64,000 nucleotides of DNA from Macrocybe gigantea. Taxonomy: Eukaryota; Basidiomycota; Agaricomycetes; Agaricales; Callistosporiaceae. The position numbers and the translations under genes were made by a program. How positions within the stretch are numbered: position 1 is the stretch's first letter; every line of letters begins with the position of its first letter. Under the pieces are notes generated by a model. That model did no database searches. It was not told where the DNA came from and saw nothing but the letters and a program-made list of their open reading frames with translations. The stretch is taken from positions 1 through 64,000 of the forward strand of contig SJRY01000050.1 in the NCBI GenBank assembly GCA_011319805.1, given 5' to 3'. Below, piece after piece: positions 23,904 to 34,333 of the stretch.

Positions 23904-23990
23904 TTCAGTTGCGTTGCTTGCTTGACTTGCTTGTATGAGTAATGGTAAAAGAGGTTTTAGGCCTGCTTTTTCCGAGCGACTGACTTCGTC

Positions 23991-23997
23991 TTTTATA
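23991..23997 (-). promoter_or_regulatory. TATA box of W-repeat copy C
   Basis: TATAAAAGACGAAGTCAGTC on the minus strand, about 88 bases before the ATG at 23903. Conserved with copies A and B. Confidence 0.5.
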
Positions 23998-25610
23998 TGT
24001 TTTCGTTCCTCCTATAGGTCCTTGAGTGGCATCGCATGGGCGCCTCTGGGGTTGAATTGTTGAATTCAACAAGGCACGTCGTCAAATGAAACACAGGATT
24101 GCTATGGAGCGATTATAACACACCCACCCCAAATTGCTCTCAGCGGACAAATGGGCGTGCTTCTCTCATAATCGTTCGGCAGGTGACCATCCAATTCTCT
24201 CCGCATCCGCGCTGGTTCACCATCCAATCTCCACTCGTAAAGCTGCAGAATCTCCTTTCTGAGTATCTTCAAAGAAAGTGTACGTTGGAGTCGGCCGTTT
24301 TTTTAGGGTTCTCCGCACATCAAGAAACCCAAGGCTCTGGCATGAACTAACTTACCTGCAATTCCATACTGCATGTCAAGAAAATACATACGGAACGAGC
24401 GCTCATTCACAATAGAGTAGGCGATAGACACCGACAGGCGAAAAATGCCGTGAATGGCGGGAAAGGCCTGGAATTGTTCAAGAGAATCACTCATGGAGTT
24501 ATACTTTTTCTCTCCAGAATAGCCGATTGAGCGGCCGATGCATACACGCTCCTGGTCGATCGAGCCAATGACCGACACGAACGGGATGTTTCAATGAAAC
24601 TATGTGGGACGCCAAAGTATGTACGCGCCAACCCGGTGAGATGGCTGCAGCGTCTAATACAAATCTTCACTCCAAGGTTCCATTCCTTCTGTTGATGTGC
24701 GTAGTTGGTTTGATGATTTCCATCTGCTTTCTATCACACGATAGGGAGACGATGACAAAAGTCATTTACTATGAATATGGTGAAGTAGCGATGGCACGAC
24801 ATTGGTGCCAAAAAGCCAAGTGTTCCCACCGACCGTCATGATGCGAATAGTATCTGTTCTGCTCTCGGTGAATCAGACATACTCTCTATCAAGGTTAACG
24901 AGGGCGTTGGGACAGCGTTGAAGAAATTCCGGGACGAGCACTGTCACTACGTGGCTAGAGCTTTCACGCGCGATCGATGTTCAACTCTGGACGTGATTCC
25001 TGAAAATGCTAAGGGAACCACTTTTTGCGCCTTTCTGCGGAAGAGTTGAACGAGTTCAGAGTGATTCGTTTAGAAGAGTTCCTCGAAAAGCCTCGGGGTG
25101 AGCTGCTCCACTGACGTATCACCCAAGCAATTCGACGCTCCTCTTTCACCTGACCGATATCCACCAGCCCGTCCGGCGTTGCGAACAGCGGCAGAAGGTA
25201 AATTATCAACGGCAACTGCGGTCCATCTTTTTACAGCATTCGTCTTCAATGCAGAGGCCCACCGATCTCAATTCGCTGAATCATAGTTGCGTCTATGGAG
25301 ATACACAAGAACGAAAACGACCGCGCGAATGGGCTATACACCTCTCTCGGCAAAATTGCTCGCTGGCGACAAGGAATTCGACCGCCAGTGCCAACACTAG
25401 ATAATGGTGCTATAAGCGACGCCACTCACTCACCACGACCTACATTCCAGGCCGCGAGGGGAGACGCGACCGTGAAAAGTCCATTGGCGCTTAGGAAGCC
25501 CCAATCATCTTCACCCGCAACTGGTATTCTTTTGCTTGGCTATCACTGACCGCCTTCTTTGTGGAGTGCCTTATCACGCAACCACTGACAGACCTTATCC
25601 TAACCTAACC

Positions 25611-26349
25611 CTTGATAGACATTGCTCCATAGTCATCACAGAAATGTCGCTCAAATAGATATTTTTTAGCACCCCGTCATCCCCTATTTTCTTTGCTGTC
25701 GCACCTCCCGATACAAATGACCATACAGCGCTTGAACTTATGAACGGCAACCTAATCAGTGGCAAACCGATTAGATCAGGTCCAAGGTAGAGCGTCAGCG
25801 TCAAGAAGCAGGAATTGACGCCAAACGGCATCGGAATGTCTACAGGACCGACGGAAGATGAATTGAAGGTTGAAGGCGTCATCGGTCGTTCTTTTGAGGA
25901 TTTCACAGATACAGTAACATTTCATCCGTCTGATGGATGAGGGGCAGCCATTCGCTTGTTGCTGAGGGACAGGCTGCTTGAAGCGGTTCTTTGATGGCTT
26001 CGAACGTTCAACGTTCAACGTTCAACCACAAGGCTGAACGGCTGAGGTTCATCTTACCAATGCCTCACAAGCATCCATCGAACAAAGGTGGGATGCCATG
26101 CTTATACTGGCGCCTAAGCTGGCGGAGCACCTGTCACCGCGATGTGTTCATTGTGGCGTTAATTTCCATCGACAGTGTGTAACAACGCTGATCGACCTGA
26201 CGACTGACCAACTGGTATACAAGTTTAGTTCGATAATTGTTATACAAGATTTGAAACGGGTAACGAGAGGGCGCCAAATGGCTCAGCACGTTTGACAGCA
26301 ACAATGAACACGTCACGACTACCCGGTGACAATCGTTCACAATCCTACC
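25611..26349. other. Intergenic stretch
   Basis: No gene supported. A threefold AACGTTCA-type short tandem lies at about 26004-26028. Fragments resembling the 22.3-22.5 kb part of the tandem unit occur at 25780-25900, so the duplicated block may extend to here. Confidence 0.35.
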
Positions 26350-27338
26350 TCAATCGATGTCGCCAAAGAGACCCGGCTTCGGCGGGGGAGAGGACGGCGC
26401 GAGGGTGCTCGTCGGCGCCACAACGGGCGTTGGGGCCAAGAGTGGATTAGCTAACACATTCCGATCCTTTTTGAACAACCGCATCCAAAAACACAAAAAA
26501 AAGAAAAGGAAAGAGATAGAACCATGCTCACGTCGCCATTGTGCCCATGCGGGCAAGTCCGGTCTCGTCGCGGGAGTCGGTGTAGCAGCGGGGACGGTCG
26601 CGGGCGCAGCGGCCGGCGGGCCTTTGATCTTCCTGGGCTCCTTACGCTCGGGACGCCTGTGCACGACTCTCCAGCCCGGCTTCGCTTGCACAGGCGGCGC
26701 GCCCTCGATCGCTGGAGGAGGGGGCGGCGCTTCTACTTGAGGTACTGGCACCTGAATGCTGGGTTAGCAGGTATGGTCGTCGAGGCGAGCCGAAGTTTCC
26801 CGTTTTTCTTACCGGGGGCTGCCAATCTGGTGCATACTCTCCTCCAGCGCCGTGTTTCGATTTCAGGCTCATGAGCTCCGCGATCTCGCTAGAGGAATAA
26901 GGTTGGTGAAAACAGCAGACATGGCAAGACGTAAACCAAGCGACGAGCCACGAGTGGCATGAACGCCCAGCTGAGGCTCTTGGGCCCCACACTCACTACT
27001 GCAGAGCTCTCCGCTCGTCCCTCAGTTGCCCGACCTCCGCCAACAGCGTTCGAACCTCTACCGCAAGTGCCTTTGTAAAATCGTGAAAATACCTGAAAAG
27101 CGTCCCATGAGACGACTATGGACGACAAACGCTCGCGTAGAAAGCTCAGGCAGATCAAAGACGGGACGCACTTCGGGCTGTTCATGTTTGGAGGTGTATT
27201 GGATGGTGATGCCATGGTCGTTTGTATGAACGGAGCGCGGGCAGAGCTGCTGAGAGCGCCGACGAGCTTAGATGTTGGATTCTCTCCAAAGACGGCTGCT
27301 CCGTTGATAAGTCCGGTCTGAGAATGGACCGTGGCCAC
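26350..27338 (-). CDS. Conserved coiled-coil, Pro-rich protein
   Basis: Spliced minus-strand exons read: a helical segment YFHDFTKALAVEVRTLLAEV and GQLRDERRALQ (about 27005-27095); EIAELMSLKSKHGAGGEYAP with DWQPP (about 26825-26890); then a Pro-rich tail with GWRVVHRRPERKEPRKIKGP and a final PKPGLFGDID before TGA 26350. Introns fit at about 26761-26823 and 26890-27000. The helical part suggests a coiled coil; the tail is disordered and basic. I recall similar Agaricomycete proteins but no assigned function. The start is uncertain: the N-terminal extension to 27338 has no recognisable features, and the gene may start upstream. Confidence 0.5.
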
Positions 27339-27699
27339 GAGGTAAGGCGGCCATCAACTTCCTGGGAAACCATTCCTCTTTCAATCCAATTCATGAACGA
27401 ACTTTTAGAAAAAAGAAAAACGCGGAAACAATGAAGTATGTATAGGATTTCCTTGTCATCGAGACTGGATCTGGGACCCACTTGCCTCCTGTGCTCGTCG
27501 ACGTCGTTTACCCGCAATCATGAAATGGCAGGAGTCACTTGTCACGTGCCTAAGAGCCTCTTTCCCGTATGTTTTCAGTTCGCAATGGTGATTTGTATTC
27601 TCGAGCCTCCTGTCGGCGTGGCGCACCTTCGTACAGCCTTTCACCTCGTTCGCGAGCACCCTTCCAGCACAGGCCACTGTCAAGACAACAACTTGGAAT

Positions 27700-27782
27700 T
27701 GCGATGTGTTGCTGGACATAATGAGCGACTTCCCCGCTGCAGATTTCTCGAATGCTGCTCTCGTTTGTCGTGATGGGTTGTC
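27700..27782 (+). pseudogene. F-box motif fragment
   Basis: A short frame encodes CDVLLDIMSDFPAADFSNAA followed by LVCRDGL. The shape resembles the F-box fragment at 6.66 kb. No continuing LRR part was found in 27783-27990, and the flanks have only short ORFs. Probably a relic. Confidence 0.35.
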
Positions 27783-28569
27783 ACCGGCTCAGAGAATGTT
27801 GTACGCGATTTGACTTGGAAATGGCATCTCCGAATCGCATTCCTGCACAAAAGCTCATCACAAAACCACAAAACGGGGCGGATGTCGTCAAATGACAGTG
27901 AGACCGGACATTTGTTCGCACACTTTCACGTCAATTTCAATCCTTCTGCTGTCAATGAGTCGTGACCTAGGCCTACGATAACTGGCCATCCTTTTCTGAG
28001 GCATTGCTTTGATGTCTAGGTCAAAATCTCGCAATGTAGGTGCCCTTCGGACTCGAGGATGGCAGGCCCAGGAGAACATTTCTTAACCGAGGTTTACCTG
28101 CACTCGGAGGACAGGCAACTCCAAATTCAAAACATTTTCCACCATCACATCCTGTCACTAATCCGACTTATCCAACACTATAGGCCTCCTGTGACGTATG
28201 ACACAGCACCATGTCGCATATCACTTCACACCTCGGCCACTTCACTGGCCCTATGTTCAAAATGTATCTTCTCCGGTGATTGAAAAACATGACCTGCTCG
28301 CAATCCACGCCTCCACCGACCACGCTTTTAAATGTCTCTCCCTGGCCAACTACAGCACCGCACTGCTTGTTGAACGCTCGCATTCTGACATACTTACAGA
28401 TTCATCTGCGGCATTGTCAGCCCTACTATTGGCATTTTGCATATCACAATAACACTGAAGGTTTGGCATTCTAATATTGAACTGTATCATGACTATGCTT
28501 GAAGCAAACGCCGTGATGAGGGGAGAAAAGATACCGGCTTCGAAAGACCGAACGAAAGACTGAAATGCG

Positions 28570-29593
28570 CTCACTTATCCAGATCAATTGGCATGTCCAC
28601 TCATGATCAAAGCATTCCAAGTATACGCTCCCACAAGATCACTGAGAGGGTTTGGTCAAATAAATGGAATCCAATGTTTCCTCGGACATTTGTATAGCGA
28701 CCCGCACAAAAGCAAGGACGAAGTCCGCCCAGGCGCACACCGTACCAGGATCAAGGGTACCAGCATGCTGGCGAAACTCAATCGTGCCGTACTTGTTCAA
28801 GCTCACAAAGTTGACCTTGTAATATCGGTTTGCTGGCATTTCATAGTTGGTCGAGATGTCGGGAATAAGCCCGATCGGCGGGTTCGTGAGATGCATCAAC
28901 GACGACACGTCGGGGGCGCCGAAAATCCGTTGCAAGATATCCTTGTTAGAAAGGTGGCCGAGGTGGGTATTACTCCTGTTGCTCAGAATGTAATAATTTT
29001 GATAACTACCAACGGAATGATGCCATAGATGAAGTCTGTCGATTATATCTAGTGCGGCGGTAGTCATGGCCAAGGACTGTGCATGACTTGTCCGTGCTCA
29101 CCTTCATATAGAACCACCAGAGCTGCGATCTTCTTCAACTCTGTCAAGGTGTATCTCTGATCGGGTCCTCTACCCACTCCGACATGGACATGGTAACCGG
29201 TATTTTTGTTTCAAGCTGCGCGACGGCTTTGGTGGCTTGAAGGACCAGGTATACTTCTTCATGCCAGGCTTGTCTCGTTAATGCATCCATGTCAGTGAAG
29301 ATGGGGGAAATTAACTCCACCCCTTCGGTAATCGCTCCAGTGTGCTCTTCCGAAGAATCAAGCGATTCGTCAGGAGTTAGAACCCATGTCAAGCCATTTG
29401 CCTCTAATCCTGGTTCAAGAGCCTGGGCTATGATGCTAGATGCTAATAAGTTCGAATTTATCGCTTCTACAATTTTTTCACGCATCCTGCAACCCTTTGC
29501 GATGGCTTCTAGTTCAACGCCGAGAGTGAGGAGCCTTATCGCTGATACTAGAGTAGAGAGGGACTGGAAATGAGTGGCAATATGGTCTAACAT
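28570..29593 (-). pseudogene. Amidoligase-domain protein, copy 2 (two frameshifts)
   Basis: Paralogue of the gene at 7.1 kb with the same order of blocks: LLTLGVELEAIAKGC, EGVELISPIFTDMDA, a HVHVG-type block, and NRYYKVNFVSLNKYGTIEF followed by RQHAGTLD. Start ATG 29593 (MLDHIATHF), after a promoter that matches copy 1 for about 40 bases. Two single-base losses interrupt it: in an A run near 29205 (before the HVHVG block) and in a C run near 28643 (before the C-terminal helix). Supplying one base at each would recover colinearity with copy 1, so this may be a working gene in a poorly polished assembly. Predicted ATP-dependent amide ligase; substrate unknown. Confidence 0.7.
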
Positions 29594-30423
29594 TTATACC
29601 TGCTCAATGAAGCTGTTGTGTGTGGCGTTTGAAATGTGCCTCTAAGCTAACCCGTGCAAGACTGCCACGAAGCGCTCTGCTTGACTCACCTTAAGCTGTT
29701 TTACAGCACTGAAGACACCTAAAAGGTCGAATCCCGCCTCACATTACAAGCGCCGAAGAGAAAGGTGTTATTCAAGATTGCGGACATGCCTGAAAAGAGA
29801 AAAACAACCCACCGTTCTTGATGGACAACTGCACGGGACATACACTTCCTTTACTTGGGAACACGGTTACCATCATTTTCGCCGCACAATATGTGCAGCC
29901 TTTTTCGTGCACTCAGTGATCCAGCTCGGAGAGTCACTAGATTCAACGGAACAATGCATTATGAACAGCTATCTCTAAGCTATGGACTTTGAAATTGGAG
30001 ACCGAAGTCGTGCCAAAGTGCATATATGGAAATGCCAAGTTGTCTAAGGGGTCGGTGAATGGCAGAATAATAGCTCTTAGTGGCACTGGACTCGCAATAT
30101 TGTTTGATGATCATGTCTTGCATGCCCATATATCTACCAAATTCATATATAAAAGCTCTACGCCCACCTCCAGACAAATCCCGTCAAATGGTTGAAGGCA
30201 GATGCTTCATACCCATCGAGCGAAATAATGCTGAGTGTCCATATGCTGGTGTCTCTCTCTCAGCCATGCTGTGTAACAAAGGCAAGAGAGCTGAAAGCGT
30301 ACGACGAAATAACGATTGCATTATCAAACCAAGCTTTTGCAACAAGAATTAGAATACGGAGTCCGACGAGAGGTAGGGCAAAACAATGCCAAACACCACC
30401 ACCCTCCAAACGCCCACTCCATC
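29594..30423. other. Divergent intergenic region within the duplicate
   Basis: Lies between the divergent amidoligase copy 2 and F-box copy 2. Only the outer 40-50 bases at each side align with copy 1; the middle has short unsupported ORFs. Confidence 0.4.
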
Positions 30424-31045
30424 ATGGAGAATCGTCCTAGTGCGCGTACAGCAGTATTGAACAACCAAGACCTCCTTCTGTCCATTTTTCCGCAGTTGGC
30501 AGGCATATATTGCAATAGGCTCTTCTTCGATCTCTTCGGTAAAAGGCCTATCTTCGATGGGATTCAGAAGGACATGTATTCGTGTGCCCGGACATGCAAG
30601 TCTTTCTCCCGCAAGTATAAACGAATTGTGGAAGAGGATGGACAGCCTTGTTCCATTGTTGAAGCTTCTGTCATGTTTTGAAATGAAGGATGGCACCTAT
30701 GTGAGTCTTGCAGAGTCCGTTGGCCGCCCATTTCGCTTACACGCAGACCGAATCCAGGTCTTCCAAGAACCCGATCGTCATAAAGAACATGAAAGGCCAA
30801 TATTTCAAGCCTACGCGGCGCGTATCCGAGTGTTGAGGGTGACACGCAACAATGACTCGTTTTATGCTGGCCTGGCCAAAATCGGGCCTGTCCTCTTGCC
30901 GAACCTTCATCGCCTCATTCTTGTCGACCTCACCGACGGCATCACATCTGGCTAAGATCCTGGATCTAAAAAACCTCGAATACATTGGCATCGGACGGAT
31001 GAGCGAGGACGTGCTGATGAGTCAGTCGTTGACAATATTATCTGC
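30424..31045 (+). pseudogene. F-box/LRR-type protein, copy 2, truncated
   Basis: Starts ATG 30424 with the same N-terminus as copy 1 (MENRPSAR), here with CAA at codon 15, so the F-box exon is open. The F-box reads QDLLLSIFPQLAG and continues to SCARTCKSFS. A one-base shift follows near 30608, after which INELWKRMDSLVPLLKLLSC resumes the F-box C-terminal helix. After an intron, IRVLRVTRNNDSFYAGLAKI matches copy 1. Homology ends at 31045, removing most of the LRR region. Therefore a truncated duplicate. Confidence 0.65.
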
Positions 31046-31097
31046 ACGCGCGACTGAACATGGCGAATTTGCTCTTGTCTTCAGTTCGGATACCTTT

Positions 31098-33771
31098 CTA
31101 GACCCTCTCGGAACAACCTCGAACGCAGATCGTGTAGCGACTCTTTCCTTGTGCGTTCGGCGCTTTCGCTGCTCGGTCAGGTTGCTCTCGTTGAACCTTG
31201 TTGTGAAGAATGACTGAGATGGATGGCGGATCCGCCGCGTCAGCCGACCGGTTGCCTTTGCTCATCTTGATGGCTCTAGTTACAGGCTGAACTCCGAGAT
31301 CCATGATCAAGGCAATGTAGGGCGGTGGTGCTTTGATCTGCGGCTGAGTGTCCTTGCCAGGACGATCTGGGCGCTTACGGTGTTCGCATCTCAGTGCTGG
31401 CTTGAAGTATTGAGTTCCAGGGCGTTGATCTCAGCATGGATCGTAGGCGTAGCACGGCGGCGATCGCGGACCTGAATTAATATGCCTGTCATCGCGTGCT
31501 CGCATAACGGTGTTTTCCCGGGATCATCGCACAGAAAAACAGGAATGATGAGGTCGATAACCGGTTGGCAGTTCTTGCAAATAATAGCTGCGCATCGGAT
31601 GAAGGCCGCCCATGCAGCTTCAGCTGTGACCAAACTGTCATCCGGCCGTCTGCGCAAGATTGGAGGATTTTGTCAATGAACTGTTCCGAGAAGAGCTCTC
31701 CCAGAAACGCGATGAGCTGACAGCCTCGGGAATATTGGATCGTTCCAGTCTTTAGGACATGCTCCTTTTCTACGGCCCTCCGATATGCGGCCGAGAGCAG
31801 AACTCGGGCCGTGAGGTCCCCACATTCTCCTTTGGAAAGAAGGCCATTGTTTTTCGGCGAGTTGAGAGTGTCTATCACGAAGCTGGAATTTTCGCCCTCC
31901 CACGTCGCGAGGTGTTGACAAGCAGCTTCTGCCAGAATCGGCTCAGATGGGTACGCGGAACGGATGTACGAGCGGTCCGCTGGGATAGAGTAGACAATTC
32001 TGACATAGCTCTCGGCGAGCTCCGATTCGAAACGATTCACCTTTATCCACCGTGGTTCATAATTCATGCGGTGGACAACGTCAATCACTGCCATCTTCGA
32101 CTTCTCAACATCCTTGCCTTTAATCAGTTTCTCCCTGGCGAGAGTGAGAATACGCTCTTCTCGTGTTTGAATCTTCAACTCCATCTCACGATATGCCTGG
32201 AAAAATGACCAGAATCTATCCATGGAATGGAGGTGAAGATTGAATCAAAAACGAAAAACGGTTACGATAGCGCTTACAGAGGCCAAATCTGACCACGAAT
32301 TCAAAACTCCGTACAGACTCCAGTGTAAGATCATGGCCAGCTCTGATTCGCGCCTCACGGTTGACAAGCGTTGGATGACAATCAAAAGGCGTCTCTGTAT
32401 GGGAGGGGGGAATGAAGGATGGCTGGATGTGACTCGCGCTGAGCTGGCGAGGGGAGCGCGAGGTGCAAGCATGGCAACAGGTGAAGCGGTGGACATAAAG
32501 AGATAGACAACATCTTGTCTTTGAAGGGAGTTCATAGTAGTGCACAAGTGATCATAACGGGATTTATCGACGGGTTCCAGATCGCCATTTTGGGAGTCCT
32601 CGTCGTTTTTGAGACTTTCCAGAGAGTCTGTGCTTCGTCAAAAAAAAAAAACGGGCAGCTCCACCGGGTACTTGGGGTTTTCGCCTTTGGAAGCGGACTC
32701 TGTAGTCCTCTCTCTTATGGCCGCAACAAGACGCTCTAAGGCATGAACCGCACACACCGTTGAAGGCCGCTTGGCATGCGCTCCCTTACCATTGATCAAC
32801 AAGATTATCATCATGTTCAAATATCCATGACAGTAGTCCAAGTTGATGCACTTTGGATTGAAATCGAGCATCGAACAGGTGCAGGACGTTTGTGAACAAA
32901 GCATTAAAAACCGTGCAAAGAGATCAAGCAGGTTGCCGCTATTGTTGAGGACCAGATACCTATGTATTGGTGTGTCGGATGGCGGATAAGCCTTGCCTGC
33001 AGTCGTTTAAAAACAAAGGGAGGACGCAAGAACAATGATCTCGACATGCCCTTTGCCATTTCGGGTCCTCGAATGTTTACGGGAATCGCGAAGACGAGCT
33101 TTCTCACTTCATTCACCATCCTAGGTTTCCCAGTTCCGGAGGATTGAAAGATCGACGTGATGCTTTCACAGTCACTCATGCGGGGAATATTTTGCAGAGC
33201 ATCGAGGAGGAGTTCGTGAGAGTTGCCTATAAACGGAGAGCTCCAGGCTAAATTGGTGGCTTGAAGATGCAAGAGTGAGTATTGGCACAAAGGCTCCGAT
33301 GAACCGCAAATACCTTCTGCAGCCTCGTCATAACGACTCGGATCAGCAAAGGAACGCTGCATGCATCATCGAAAAATCTCACCGTCGTCACAACGCTTCT
33401 TTTGTAGAACATCTACTGCACAGTCAGAGCTCATCATGCGTAGCAAGATATCTCTCAAAAACCGACCTAGACAAGCAAGTTTGGTATAGTCTCCGCTTTC
33501 GAAAGCAGCGTCTATGTACGCCTCGAGACCGGGACGATTCTGAATTACATATCTCTTTTGCTAAACACGCTTTCTCCGCGGTACTTTTGCCATGTAGCCG
33601 GACTAGTTCCAACTCGTCCGGTGCCCTTTTCAAGAGGGTGTTGCAGGATGATCGATGAGTTCTGGCAGCAGCGCCTTCGTCCTGGATGAAAGAGTGAATG
33701 CCACGCATAAGTTTGTCGAGTTCTTCATAAGCATCGCCCGGCTTTGGTTCGAGTTCTTGAACTTCAGACAT
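31098..33771 (-). pseudogene. P-loop NTPase-like protein of an Agaricomycete multicopy (Crinkler-like) family, decayed
   Basis: Blocks in order on the minus strand: N-terminal helix region from ATG 33771 (MSEVQELEPKPGDAYEELDK); YSLLHLQATNLAWSSPF (about 33230-33280); a Walker A-like SSGTGKPRM (about 33120-33145), where the usual Ser/Thr after GK is Pro; KLVFAIPVNIRGPE; EPILAEAACQHLATWEGE (about 31900-31950); GLLSKGECGDLTARVLLSAA; LCEHAMTGILIQVRDRRR (about 31450-31500); and IALIMDLGVQP (about 31300). I recall this as a high-copy mushroom family resembling the NTPase part of Crinkler effectors; that link is inference. Decay: several frame changes, an apparent deletion near 31660, and the Walker A change. 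It abuts the duplication breakpoint. Confidence 0.5.
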
Positions 33772-34186
33772 AGTGCGTTGTGTATGGATGCAGGGCTTGG
33801 TTTCTCCAAAAGCAGGACATATGTGCGTCTCCCCACACCTATAGCCGAGCTGAACGTGGCCCAAGCGATCAAAAACATTCCGGTGGCCAAGTAATCCGTT
33901 CCAAAACGGCATGCAAACCACAAAACGCCCAGCTCTGCTCGAATCTTTTCTTTTTCTTTCTTCAACTGTTACACGTCTGGTGTTCAACTTTTTGTCACAG
34001 GTTTTTTTTTTTTACAAGTTCTGATTCGGAAGACGAGAGACGGAGGATAAAGAAGGAAAAACAAAAAGAAACAGAAATAGAAAAGGATAGAAGGAAAAAG
34101 AGCTCAAGAAAAATGAGACCATTAAATATGTAAACAAATAAGAAAATGACAAAAAAAAAAAAAACAAAAAAACCACCCCGTGCCAC
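33772..34186. other. Intergenic stretch, A-rich
   Basis: The plus strand has long A and purine runs (34030-34170). It covers the 5' side of the decayed NTPase gene and the 3' end of acetyl-CoA synthetase. No gene supported. Confidence 0.4.
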
Positions 34187-34301
34187 TCACGCGCTCTCCG
34201 CGACCTTCTTCTTGATCACGTCCACAACACCAGGCTCAGCAACGGTGCTCAAATCTCCAAGCTGGTCACCCTCTCCAGCGACGATCTTGCGCATGATCCG
34301 A

Positions 34302-34333
<32 letters not shown>

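Larger units (their letters stand above)
18470..25610. repeat. Three tandem copies of a 2-3 kb unit bearing W-repeat genes
   Basis: Units begin near 18.5, 20.5 and 22.9 kb. Shared landmarks on the plus strand: CGATTTTCGCAAAGTAA-like words at 18650, 20690 and 23440; the W-repeat gene at 18.8, 20.9 and 23.6 kb; its TTTTATATGTTTTCGTTCCT promoter at 19241, 21198 and 23991; GCAGGTGACCAG-like words at 19420, 21380 and 24180; CATAAGGAGGAA at 19620 and 21558; and CATTCCTCCTGTCGATCTG-like words at 19935, 21950 and about 24680. Copies have diverged considerably between these blocks. Outside the W-repeat genes I find no supported coding sequence in the array (19168-20853, 21120-23602, 23904-25610). Confidence 0.65.
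27990..31045. repeat. Segmental duplication, copy 2 (inverted relative to 5885-9040)
   Basis: Reverse-complement counterpart of the 5.9-9.0 kb segment: 3' flank (27990-28570), amidoligase on minus (28570-29593), promoter region, and F-box 5' half on plus (30424-31045). The breakpoint at 31045/31046 is abrupt: copy 1 continues into its LRR region, whereas here sequence changes to the 3' end of the Crinkler-like gene. Within the unit, 29640-30378 is not alignable by eye to copy 1. Confidence 0.75.

Noticed and set aside
33739..33755. GGTTCGAGTTC resembling a tRNA B box
   Set aside because: No A box or cloverleaf could be built around it, and it lies in the coding N-terminus of the NTPase-like gene.
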